A DNA stretch of 64,000 nucleotides from Bog-473 sp963791455 (lineage in GTDB: Bacteria; Actinomycetota; Acidimicrobiia; Acidimicrobiales; RAAP-2), in the NCBI GenBank assembly GCA_963791455.1, contig CAWBSM010000003.1, forward strand, positions 1-64,000. The letters are read 5' to 3'. Position 1 is the first letter of the stretch; every line of letters begins with the position of its first letter. The notes under the pieces were generated by a model. It saw only the letters and a program-made list of their open reading frames with translations, did no database searches and was not told the origin of the DNA. The translations under genes and the position numbers were made by a program. Shown here piece by piece: positions 9,251 to 16,975 of this stretch.

Positions 9251-9279
9251 GGTCCCCCGTCTGCCGGGTCGCGGGGGCC
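9251..9279. terminator. GC-rich hairpin between convergent genes
   Basis: GGTCCCCCG at 9251-9259 pairs with CGGGGGCC at 9272-9279 around a 12-base loop. It lies 12 bases after the HAD stop and before the SDR 3' end on the opposite strand, where a bidirectional terminator would be expected. There is no long T run. Confidence 0.5.
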
Positions 9280-9324
9280 AAACTGATCAGACCGTTCATG
9301 TGGGGCTCTGCGTCACCTCGAGTC

Positions 9325-10019
9325 CTATTCGCCGGTAAAGCGGAACTCGGCCTGCCAGGGACCGTCGGAATGGACGACCTCCCAGTATCGCTTTGCGATG
9401 TTCTCGGGGTCGAAGGCGGTCCCCGCAACGATCTGCCCGGCGATCGTCAATGTCGCCACGCGAATGCCATCGGGCTCCAGATCGGCTCCGAGCATGGTGG
9501 CGGCGGATCGGAGCGCTGCTTTGCCGAGGGAAACGGTAGAGAGGGCTGGGATCGGATGATCTGCGAAACCGCCACCCGTCACGATGATGGTGCCCGAACC
9601 GGCCGCCCGCATGGCGGGGTCGGCGACCTGCGTCACGACGATGGCGCTGATGACGTCAACCGCATAGGCGGTCTGAAAGTGCTCGACGCTCGAGCTCAGG
9701 AGCGTGTCCGAAGCTCCCATGACTGCGTTGTAAATGGCCCGGGCGCACCCTGCTCGTTATAGAGCTCAGCCATCCGAGCTCTCAGGCCTTCGGGGTCGCT
9801 GGCATCTGCCGCGAGCGTGTCGATCTGGGCTCCGGAGTCAGCCAGGCCGTCAGCGAGATGGCCGAGTCCGTCCGTGCTGCGAGCAACCAAGGTCACTCGA
9901 TAGCCGCCATCGGCGAAGCGACGCGCCACGGCCATTCCAAGACCCGGCCGGGCACCGACCAGCAGAAGGCGACGGTTGTCGATTGAGGAGCCGGGGTCAA
10001 CTGCTGAGTCGTCGGGCAT
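9325..10019 (-). pseudogene. Short-chain dehydrogenase-like protein, frameshifted
   Basis: Two overlapping frames make one protein. The 5' frame (from 10019) has the cofactor motif LLLVGARPGLGMAVARRF and runs to NEQGAPG. The 3' frame resumes at IYNAVMGASD and continues to WQAEFRFTGE. The shift falls in a C/G-rich run at about 9731-9740 and equals one lost base. The combined length of about 230 residues fits an atypical SDR group. The usual catalytic Tyr of YxxxK is not at its place (STVSLGKAAL). It could be a recent pseudogene or a sequencing error. It is codirectional with the DHFR-like gene to its right. Confidence 0.75.
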
Positions 10020-10069
10020 GTGCCTGCTTCCTTTCGCATCGAAAGTCCTGGCTTCGAGGCCGCTGCCGG

Positions 10070-10648
10070 TCAGGCGTTGACCATCTCGGTGGACGATTCA
10101 GCCAGAATCGTTGGCACGTACTCGAGTAGTTGGATGCGACCATCGAACGTCCGGCTGCTGACCATATCGAGAGCAACGTCAGGATAGTGGTCGTAGATTC
10201 GTTCCCGGCCGCTGCTTCCGGTTATGACGGGAAAGACGACGACCCGGAAGCGATCCACAAGACCAGCCCCGAGGAGAGAGCGGCACAAGGTGAGGCTGCC
10301 AATGGTGCGCATCGACTTGGAGCCCCGATTCTTCATCTCACGCACGGCCTCAACCGGGTCTTGCGCCACGAGTTGTGTGTTCGCCCAAGAAAGGGGCTCG
10401 CTCAACGTGGTTGAGAAGACCACCTTCGACATACCGGCTAAGGCATCGGTGCCAGGCTCGCCCTCGGCGGCGAAGCCCGACATGACGCGGTAAGTCTTTG
10501 CGCCCATCAGTATGGTGTAGGTCGCTTCGGGCTGCTCTCCTAACCACGCCAGGTACTCGGGTCCTTCCAGCCCCCACCAGCCCGGCCAGCCGTCGGCGGC
10601 CGCGTAGCCATCGAGCGACGTGATGAAGTCGATCAGAAGTTCTGGCAT
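10070..10648 (-). CDS. Dihydrofolate reductase / RibD C-terminal family reductase
   Basis: A 192-residue protein of the DHFR-like family: LLIDFITSLDGYAA at the N-terminus, TILMGAKTYRVMSGF, then KSMRTIGSLTLCRSLLGAGL and DRFRVVVFPVITG. These motifs are standard for the small stand-alone RibD_C proteins (YyaP/YwjB type), presumed NADPH-dependent reductases of unknown substrate. The ATG at 10648 is preferred over an in-frame extension to 10714 because GCGAGG lies upstream. It diverges from the TetR gene at 10772, with a palindromic site between them, so it is probably controlled by that regulator. Confidence 0.82.
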   Translation of the reverse strand: MPELLIDFITSLDGYAAADGWPGWWGLEGPEYLAWLGEQPEATYTILMGAKTYRVMSGFAAEGEPGTDALAGMSKVVFSTTLSEPLSWANTQLVAQDPVEAVREMKNRGSKSMRTIGSLTLCRSLLGAGLVDRFRVVVFPVITGSSGRERIYDHYPDVALDMVSSRTFDGRIQLLEYVPTILAESSTEMVNA

Positions 10649-10743
10649 CGTCGTGGCCTCGCATTTCAAGGAAGGAACCCCGACTTCGCTACTACGAACG
10701 AACCGTGTGATCAATCGCTTTCCCCATGAGCGGCTTCACAGAG

Positions 10744-10780
10744 CTTTAACAGCGTATAAGATTAACGAGAAGTGTTAAAG
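10744..10780. promoter_or_regulatory. Candidate TetR operator
   Basis: CTTTAAC at 10744-10750 is the exact inverted complement of GTTAAAG at 10774-10780, with a further TTAAC between them. It lies in the AT-rich gap between the divergent DHFR-like gene and the TetR gene and overlaps the TetR GTG start. This is a typical place for an autoregulatory operator. Confidence 0.5.
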
Positions 10781-11404
10781 TCCACGGTTGGGGCGGGTTG
10801 GCGCGAAGAGAGGCGCCGATCTGCCCGTGCGACCATCGTTGACGCCGCGTGGTCCCTGGTCGAAGAGTCAGGGCTGGCGGCCGTCTCGATGCGGGATCTT
10901 GCCAGCCGAGCCGGGGTCACGACGCCAACCGTTTACGCGTACTTCGACTCAAAGAACGACGTCTTCGACGAGATGTTTGCGCACTCAGCACAGCAGTTCG
11001 CAGCTCATATGTCGGCCCCGTATGACTCCGATGAACCCCGCCCGTTGCTCAGCGCGATGGCTCGGCGCTTTGTCGATTTCTGTACCTCGGACGTGGGTCG
11101 CTATCAACTTCTCTTCCAGCGGACCATCCCGGGATTTGAACCCTCGGCCCGGTCCTACGCCTACGCCGTGACCGCCTTGGAAGACTCTCGCCGACAGCTG
11201 GCGATCATTGGAGTGCGCAAAGACAGGCAGGTCGACTTACTGACGGCGCTGCTGTCCGGCCTCGTCAACCAGCAGATATCCAATGACCCCGGTGGCGATC
11301 GATGGACGCGTTTGATCGACGACGCCGTCGAGATGTTCTTCGTCCATTGTGAGCGAGCGAGTCGTCCGGCCAAATCAAAGTCGAGATCACGATCGGAGGT
11401 CTGA
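10772..11404 (+). CDS. TetR-family transcriptional regulator
   Basis: A 210-residue regulator. The helix-turn-helix is at about residues 20-65 (ATIVDAAWSLVEESGLAAVS, then RDLASRAGVTTPTVYAYF, with SKNDVFDEMF). The C-terminal helical domain is followed by a basic SKSRSRSE tail. The start is a GTG at 10772 behind a weak GAGAA. Its stop overlaps the start of the SRPBCC gene (TGATG), so the two are translationally coupled. It probably represses itself, the SRPBCC partner and the divergent DHFR-like gene through the palindrome at 10744-10780. Ligand unknown. Confidence 0.88.
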   Translation: MLKSTVGAGWREERRRSARATIVDAAWSLVEESGLAAVSMRDLASRAGVTTPTVYAYFDSKNDVFDEMFAHSAQQFAAHMSAPYDSDEPRPLLSAMARRFVDFCTSDVGRYQLLFQRTIPGFEPSARSYAYAVTALEDSRRQLAIIGVRKDRQVDLLTALLSGLVNQQISNDPGGDRWTRLIDDAVEMFFVHCERASRPAKSKSRSRSEV

Positions 11405-11883
11405 TGGTCAGCGCCCGATATGGAACGGTGACGAAGCGTATGCGTGCCTCAGCAGATGAGATCTGGATGCTTCTTGCGAATCTGGAGCGCATGGGAGAGT
11501 GGAGCCCGGAGTGCTATCGGGTCACCTGGCTCGACGGTGCCACCTCGCCTGCCAAGCCAGGAGCGCGGTTCAAGGGACGGAACCGCTGGGGACCTGTGCG
11601 ATGGTCAATGATGTGTGAGGTGAAGAGTGCCGAGCCAGGCCGCGAAATCTGCTGGACAACCATCGAACGGGGCAAAGAGCTCGTCAGCTGGCGATACGAG
11701 TTCGCTGCCGATGGCGACGAAACGGTCGTCACGGAGACCTTCGAGGTCCACTGGCTACCTCCGATGGCTCGGGTGTTCGAAGACGTCCTCATGGTAAATC
11801 GGGACCAGAACCGCGAACGGGCCATGCAGGTCACCCTCGAGAGGATCAAGGCGGCGGTCGAATCGTCTCCTTCGTTGGGCTGA
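11404..11883 (+). CDS. SRPBCC (polyketide cyclase/START-like) family protein
   Basis: A 159-residue helix-grip protein. Signature stretches are KRMRASADEIWMLLANLERM, GEWSPECYRVTWLDG, GARFKGRNRWG, WRYEFAADGDETVVTETFEV and a C-terminal helix carrying ERIKAAV. The family binds small hydrophobic ligands, and many actinobacterial members have no known reaction. It is coupled to the preceding TetR gene, so ligand sensing and ligand handling may be linked. It is related to the SRPBCC protein at 20897-21355. Confidence 0.85.
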   Translation: MVSARYGTVTKRMRASADEIWMLLANLERMGEWSPECYRVTWLDGATSPAKPGARFKGRNRWGPVRWSMMCEVKSAEPGREICWTTIERGKELVSWRYEFAADGDETVVTETFEVHWLPPMARVFEDVLMVNRDQNRERAMQVTLERIKAAVESSPSLG

Positions 11884-11971
11884 AGCGCGATTACGACTTG
11901 ACCCGGCGTACCGGGCGGTTCAAGACCCAGTCCCGCCTCAATGATCGCCCTTGGTGGCGCAGGGCGGATGT

Positions 11972-12322
11972 CTAGCCAGCGCGTAGACGACGGAGACCCA
12001 CCTTCGAGTGGCCACTTACCTTGCTCACGAGCTCTGCGGACGCAGTATCGAACTCGATGCCAATCCGGACGGTCGTCCTGAGGGTCAGCCGAGCGTTGGT
12101 TATCTTGCCTTCAAGTCGAATGCTGGCCGAGTCACCGACAGCGGGAACATCGACAGAGATATGACGGCCCACGAGCGCGTACGGCGAGGGGTGATCGAGC
12201 GTGATCCCGACACCGAGCATCGAGATGTCGATGACCCGGCACCTGGCGGCGAACTCCCCCTCAATCTGGCAAACACCATCCCAGCCAGCAGGTTGACGTG
12301 GTACTCGACGACGGAAGTGCAT
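11972..12322 (-). CDS. PilZ domain protein
   Basis: A 116-residue protein. It starts with the arginine-rich c-di-GMP box (MHFRRRVPRQP), then CRVIDISMLGVGI, equivalent to the DxSxxG motif with G in the expected position, and IGIEFD near the end. PilZ domains bind cyclic-di-GMP. This one has no output domain, so it probably works through a partner. The ATG at 12322 has GGAGAAGGGGG upstream; the frame remains open further 5' but without family similarity. Confidence 0.75.
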   Translation of the reverse strand: MHFRRRVPRQPAGWDGVCQIEGEFAARCRVIDISMLGVGITLDHPSPYALVGRHISVDVPAVGDSASIRLEGKITNARLTLRTTVRIGIEFDTASAELVSKVSGHSKVGLRRLRAG

Positions 12323-12666
12323 CCGTTGGACCCCCTTCTCCAAAAAACGACGTCGGAAGCCAGCATCTGTACAACCGTTGGAGCCATTCACGAATCCGCC
12401 TCGACCCGCTGGTCGATGACATTGCTGCTGTCCCGAGTTGAGCCACCACACGGAGACACAACGCGCCCCCGCCCCATTCCAAATATCGGCCAGAAGTCGA
12501 CCGCCTTGAGGGCCTAACGGTTCCCCCCCTGCCACCGCCGTTGCAGCGTCGGGCGTAGGCCGGGTCATAGCTGGGTGACGCGTGGTGATTCCGTGTACCA
12601 AGGACCGCCCCCCGAGGTGCCGAAGTGTCCGACCTTCCCGGCCAGAGCGGCACTCGTCCCCTTAAG
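12323..12666. other. Intergenic stretch, no gene recognised
   Basis: Only overlapping low-information frames of GC-rich DNA are seen between the PilZ start and the broken membrane protein. No promoter, hairpin or RNA stood out. Confidence 0.4.
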
Positions 12667-13034
12667 TCAACTCCCGCTTTTTGGGCATCTGCCTCTTGCG
12701 TCGTCCCGCCCACAAGAGCCCTCGACGGTCCAGCCGGTGGCCCCGGCGAGACCGGCAATCTGTAGAGCGAACAGGCTCAACGCGACGTCATCCAGGGGGT
12801 CGATGCGGGTGTGGTGACAAGCCAGGCGGCTGAGACCGCAACACTCGAAAGTCCGATGGCGAAGGCGCATAGGAGAACCAGCGAAACGGTCTGGAGCGAC
12901 TTGTGGACGGCAAGAGGCACATCGTCGTCGAGCGTGCCGGAAGCGGTAAGCACGAATCCGAGAAATACCAGAAGTAACCCGGCCAGAGTGGCAGAAGCCT
13001 CCAAGAGTGCAGTCATGACATCTTGGTGGTTCAT
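12667..13034 (-). pseudogene. Small membrane protein, frameshifted
   Basis: From the ATG at 13034 the frame gives MNHQDVMTALLEASATLAGL, a first hydrophobic segment (LAGLLLVFLGFVLTASG), a second (LQTVSLVLLCAFAIGLSSVA), then stops after STPWMTSR. The neighbouring frame continues sensibly as RIDPLDDVALSLFALQIAG, a third hydrophobic segment, and ends near 12667. A one-base shift around 12795-12810 best explains this. The intact parent would be about 120 residues with three membrane helices. Function unknown. Confidence 0.5.
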
Positions 13035-13178
13035 GCCGCCACGTTTGCATAGACGGCAGTCATCGGTCCATCAAAGACGCAGCGCCGCAAGCCGAGCGGA
13101 TCGCCGAGTAGCGCGCTTCGTTCAGGATGCCGGCGTTCTCGCGGGACGCGAGGAAACTCAATCGGCCACGATGGGTAG

Positions 13179-13425
13179 ATGACCACGCCTCTCGAGCGGC
13201 CCTCGGCACGCGTGATCGTGATCGACGGGAGCGGCAGCGTGTTGCTGTTCCGGATCGAAGACCCTCATGACTCCAAACCCCCGCTCTGGATCACTCCAGG
13301 AGGAGAGGCGCGATCTCGCTGAAGAGACGGGCATGGTCATCGACCCCGGGGCGTTGGGTGAGCCTGTCGCCGTGTGCAGGGGCGAGTGGACTTTTCGGGG
13401 TCAGCCTCTTTACTCGGTGGACTCC
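13179..13425 (+). pseudogene. Nudix hydrolase remnant
   Basis: From the ATG at 13179 one frame reads ARVIVIDGSGSVLLFRIED, PPLWITPGGE and then stops. Another frame picks up RRDLAEETGMVIDPGAL, GEPVAVCRGEWTFRGQPLYS. Together these are the start, part of the Nudix box and the following strand of a Nudix hydrolase. The box itself, G(x5)E(x7)REUxEExGU, has lost its middle between PGGE and DLAEETG. The 3' half of the gene is absent. It converges with the CocE hydrolase whose stop is at 13462. Confidence 0.65.
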
Positions 13426-13461
13426 AACTCGCTACCACACCGAGCTGATGCTCCGGGGATG

Positions 13462-15069
13462 TCAGCCCGAGAAGTGCGGGAGAGTCACCCAGGACAGTCG
13501 GCCCGGCTCGTGGTAAACGGCCTGCTCGGCGGCCCGCAGGGTGGTGGCCGTGGCCGGCGGCTCTCCGGTGCCGAGATTGCGGGCGTAGACGGGATGGGCG
13601 CCGCTGGAGATCTGGACCCGTACGCGGTGACCAATGGCGAAGGTATGACCGAGGGGCCACAGGGCGACGGCCGCCGTGAATGTCCCATCCGGGTTCCGGC
13701 GGATCGACGATGAGTCGAAGCGCTGCAGTCCGTCGCACACGTTGACGGACCGGCCGTCAGGTGACACGTCGCAGATGCGGACGAAGAAGTCGGTGTGGTT
13801 AAGGCTCGAGCCCACGTGCAGCTCCGCCTCCACCGGGCCGACGAGTTCCAGCGGCTCGTCCAGCTCGTCGGAGGTGTAGACGAGGACGTCGGGGCGAGCC
13901 TCGAGCGGCCGGTTGTCTACGGCGCCCCCGGTAAGCATGCCGATGCCGCCCATCGACGGCGTCGGATCGGCCGGGTCGTAACGGTAGCGGTCGGGCTCCG
14001 ACGGCGCCCCGGGTGGGATGGGCGCGAGGTGTCCCCCAGCCCGAAGGTACCAGCGGGTCGGCTCTGAGGGAGGGGGCCAATCCGGCAGGTCGCGCCAGTG
14101 CACGCCTTCGCCCTGCACCTGAACCTTTACCGGGGTGTGGCCGAGCAGTCCCTCCCGGGCGAGCAACCAGGTGTCGAACCAGTCCAGGGGGGCGTCGGTC
14201 ATGCCGCCCTCCCCACCCCCGCCAAGGTGTCCGCCGGCGCCGATGCGCAGATGTACCGGCGCGGGCGAGGCGCGCAGGACGGCGTAGTCCTCAACCACGC
14301 CGGGGAGCGGGTAATCGTGCCAGCCGTCGACGAGCAGGGTCGGCACCGTCCATTCCGCCAGCAGCGGCCGGAAGTTCACCGGACTCCAAAAGGCATCCCC
14401 CGCGCCGTGAGCGAGCTGGTCCCGGTAGAGCTGCAGGTCGATGCCGGTGAGCCGGTGGATCACCTCACCAAGAGGTAGGTAGTCGAAGCCTGCCTTCAGC
14501 TCGGCCATGCGCCGTTCGATGCCCTCGGGGGAGATGTCGGTGGTGGGGACGGCGTTGGTCTGCTTGTTGAACTGGGTGGCGCCCAGGTCCCAAGGGATGA
14601 TCACCTCGAGGGCCAGCGAGCCTCCCGGGTACCACGAGTAGGCCCGCTCCGAGGTCGACAGAGCGACGGCCATGGCCTTGAGGTGCGGAGGTTTGGTCGA
14701 GGCCAGCGCCCACTGGGTGAAGCCCATGTAGCTAGCGCCGAACGTGCCCATGCTGCCGTTGAACCACGGCTGGGAGGCGATCCAGTTCGCCGTGTCCCGC
14801 CCGTCCCCCGCTTCGGCGAAGTAGCTATGCGTGCCACCTGAGCCGTCCGTGCCCCGGCACGCCTGGAGGACGTACCGGTAGCCGCGGGCGGCGAACTCCG
14901 GCCCCATGGCCGCAGCCAAGTTGACTCTGCCGTACGGCGTGCGCTCCAAGATGGTGGGGGCGTCGTCGATACCCACGGGGTGGTAGAGATCGGTCAGCAG
15001 CACCGTACCATCTGACACCGTGACCTTGATGTCTCGTTCGACCTCGACCTCGTTGGTGCGCTCCCGCAT
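13462..15069 (-). CDS. CocE/NonD family (X-Pro dipeptidyl-peptidase-like) hydrolase
   Basis: A 535-residue S15-type alpha/beta hydrolase of full length. The N-terminal catalytic domain has VTVSDGTVLLTDLYHP, ACRGTDGSGG, the nucleophile Ser113 in GTFGASYMGF, an acidic residue in VDGWHD and the His in GAGGHLGGGG. The C-terminal jelly-roll domain is recognisable from LVGPVEAELHV to VRVQISSGAHPVYARN. Family members cleave esters or amides (cocaine esterase, glutaryl acylase, X-Pro peptidases); the substrate here is unknown. No signal peptide, so it is likely cytoplasmic. It stands alone. Confidence 0.88.
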   Translation of the reverse strand: MRERTNEVEVERDIKVTVSDGTVLLTDLYHPVGIDDAPTILERTPYGRVNLAAAMGPEFAARGYRYVLQACRGTDGSGGTHSYFAEAGDGRDTANWIASQPWFNGSMGTFGASYMGFTQWALASTKPPHLKAMAVALSTSERAYSWYPGGSLALEVIIPWDLGATQFNKQTNAVPTTDISPEGIERRMAELKAGFDYLPLGEVIHRLTGIDLQLYRDQLAHGAGDAFWSPVNFRPLLAEWTVPTLLVDGWHDYPLPGVVEDYAVLRASPAPVHLRIGAGGHLGGGGEGGMTDAPLDWFDTWLLAREGLLGHTPVKVQVQGEGVHWRDLPDWPPPSEPTRWYLRAGGHLAPIPPGAPSEPDRYRYDPADPTPSMGGIGMLTGGAVDNRPLEARPDVLVYTSDELDEPLELVGPVEAELHVGSSLNHTDFFVRICDVSPDGRSVNVCDGLQRFDSSSIRRNPDGTFTAAVALWPLGHTFAIGHRVRVQISSGAHPVYARNLGTGEPPATATTLRAAEQAVYHEPGRLSWVTLPHFSG

Positions 15070-15208
15070 GCCGACCTCCTACACGACCGGGCGTCCGGTA
15101 ATCGCGACGTACAGACCCTAAGTCAAAACAGCTCACACTGACGGGCACGAATCCGCTCCGTACGTCGCCGGCGACCGGAGGCAACCCCTTTCTGTCCGAC
15201 CTGTGCCT

Positions 15209-15540
15209 CTAGGCCTTCAGCTGAGAAGTCGAGAGCCTCATTGCGCCGAGTTCACAGCGGTACACCTCGATCCCATCGAAGACGGAGTCCAGGTGATCCC
15301 TGGCATTCTCCATTGCCCACCGCGGTGGGCTGAGAATCCCTATGGCGGCTTCTCGTGCGATTCCTCCCGAGACGCACAGGTCGACGACGTGGGGCATCTG
15401 ATCGGGTCCGCTGTAGTGGGACGTGAGCTCATAGTCGTCCAACACGGTGTCACGATCAACGCCGAGCCAATTTCGAGCAGCAAGGCAGCCGTCATTCCAT
15501 TCCGGCCTTTGCCCCCATGCAGTTGAACTTCGAGATCGGC
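15209..15540 (-). pseudogene. Tyrosine phosphatase (Y_phosphatase3 type) remnant
   Basis: The C-terminal frame reads LGVDRDTVLDDYELTSHY, GPDQMPHVVDL, GIAREAAIGILSPPRWAM, typical of bacterial/mycobacterial PtpB-like phosphatases. Just upstream, in another frame, is HGGKGRNGMTAALLLEI, which corresponds to the HC(x5)R active-site loop HCTGGKDRTG. The Cys-Thr pair is missing and a shift separates this part from the rest. The N-terminal half is absent, being replaced by the methyltransferase gene. Catalytically dead and disrupted. Confidence 0.7.
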
Positions 15541-15638
15541 TGCCGTGAAATTGTGCGGATTGTCGGCGCTCGCCCGTCTCCGTCCCCACGTCAGTCGCGT
15601 CTTGCACGGCCCAAAGGGTAGGCCGAGCCCTTGGTGCC

Positions 15639-16397
15639 ATGCTTGGTCCGGTGGTACGCGTCGATTACGACCGAGAGGCGGAGCAGTACGACGCGGGGCG
15701 TCGTGTTCCCATCGAACGCCTCGAGTCTTGGCGCGGCCTGATCGAGCCGCTTCTGCCTCAGAGCGAAGAGCCACTTCTCGATCTCGGCGCGGGGACTGGG
15801 ATCTGGACCGGTGCGTTCTCCGCGTGGTTCGACGTCCCGGTCGTTGCCGTCGAGCCTTCAACTGGTATGCGGTCGGTGGGGATCGCCGCCGGCCTTCCGC
15901 AAAGTGCGCACTACGTAGCTGCCCGGGCGGAGGAACTGCCCCTTGGTGATTCGACCTGCAGGGCCGCTTGGTTGTCGACTGTCGTACACCATCTCACCGA
16001 GATCCAGGCATGCGCGACGGAACTACGCCGCGTGTTGATAGACGGTGCCACGGTCATGATTCGCAACACCTTTGCAACGCGACATGACGAGGTGGAGTTG
16101 TTCCGGCACTTCCCGGCTGCTGCCGTCGTGGCCGCTGCTTGGCCCACCGTCGACGAGGTTGTCGAGATTTTCGCTGGAGCTGACCTCGCCAACAGCGCCC
16201 TGATCCGAGTGCACGAAGGTCGCTGGCAGGATCTCCGACAGGTACGCGATTTCGCGGTGACGATGCGTCACACGGATTCGGCGTTGACACCGATTTCGGA
16301 TGCAGAGTTCGCCGAAGGTCTCGCCAACCTCGATCGAGCAATCGCCGAGGGTCAGCGCCCACAGTCCGAGGGCGTAGACCTTCTGGTGCTCTCTTAG
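15639..16397 (+). CDS. Class I SAM-dependent methyltransferase
   Basis: A 252-residue Rossmann-fold methyltransferase. Motif I is PLLDLGAGTGIWTGAF, the acidic residue ending strand 2 is in VAVEPS, then AEELPLGDSTCRAAWLSTVV (motif II/III region) and LRRVLIDGATVMI. This resembles the Methyltransf_11 group, often small-molecule O- or C-methylases. ATG at 15639 or GTG at 15654 could be the start. It stands alone, and its 5' end abuts the phosphatase remnant on the other strand. Confidence 0.82.
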   Translation: MLGPVVRVDYDREAEQYDAGRRVPIERLESWRGLIEPLLPQSEEPLLDLGAGTGIWTGAFSAWFDVPVVAVEPSTGMRSVGIAAGLPQSAHYVAARAEELPLGDSTCRAAWLSTVVHHLTEIQACATELRRVLIDGATVMIRNTFATRHDEVELFRHFPAAAVVAAAWPTVDEVVEIFAGADLANSALIRVHEGRWQDLRQVRDFAVTMRHTDSALTPISDAEFAEGLANLDRAIAEGQRPQSEGVDLLVLS

Positions 16398-16535
16398 GAC
16401 GGTGAGATACTGCAGGCGAGGAAGAGAACGGCGACACACCCCGAACGGCCCAATTGAAGCCGTACAATGCGGATCGCGGTTCGTTTCTGAATCGGGTCGA
16501 CGAAGGACCCGGTTCCCTAGTCTTTAGGAGATCAG

Positions 16536-16895
16536 ATGGATCCTGGACGGCCCATTTCATATATGGCGCTGGAGGTGGGAACCCCGATCCTGACGACGTC
16601 GGGTACAGAATTCGGCAAGGTGGAGCACGTCCTGCAGATCCCTGAACTCGATGTCTTCGATGGCCTGGCCATCAAGACGCATCGTCACGGAATCCGATTC
16701 GTCGATCGTGATCAAATCACGGAAATCATGACGACTGCGGTTCGCTCCACCGTCACCGACGACCAGGTCGATTCCCTTCCCGAACCCAAAGGCCCACTGG
16801 TACTTCACCCCGACACCGCTCACGATGAGGGCCCGTCTTTGACGGCGAGGTGGGGCCGACTCTTCGGACGCGAGCATTGGAAAGAACTCGAGTGA
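16536..16895 (+). CDS. PRC-barrel-like small protein
   Basis: A 119-residue protein with ALEVGTPILTTSGTEFGKVE, then VLQIPELDVFDGLAIKT and GIRFVDRDQITEI. This is the beta-barrel pattern of PRC/DUF2171 domains found in ribosome-maturation factors and photosynthetic reaction-centre H subunits. The C-terminal 30 residues are variable and charged. AGGAGA lies four bases before the ATG. Function unknown; it is a single gene following the methyltransferase. Confidence 0.6.
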   Translation: MDPGRPISYMALEVGTPILTTSGTEFGKVEHVLQIPELDVFDGLAIKTHRHGIRFVDRDQITEIMTTAVRSTVTDDQVDSLPEPKGPLVLHPDTAHDEGPSLTARWGRLFGREHWKELE

Positions 16896-16975
16896 AGACG
16901 CCGGAAACCTGACCGCCTCGTCGGAGGAAGACCTTGAGCGAGGCAGAACCCGAAGATCTGGCACGGCGGTTTACG

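Noticed and set aside
9325..9720. Independent small gene beginning at MGASDTLL
   Set aside because: It is the C-terminal half of the frameshifted SDR; the preceding frame holds the cofactor-binding half in the right order.
13267..13713. Single 148-residue gene running from the Nudix remnant into the CocE region
   Set aside because: Only the first 50 or so residues look like Nudix; the rest is antisense of the CocE hydrolase.
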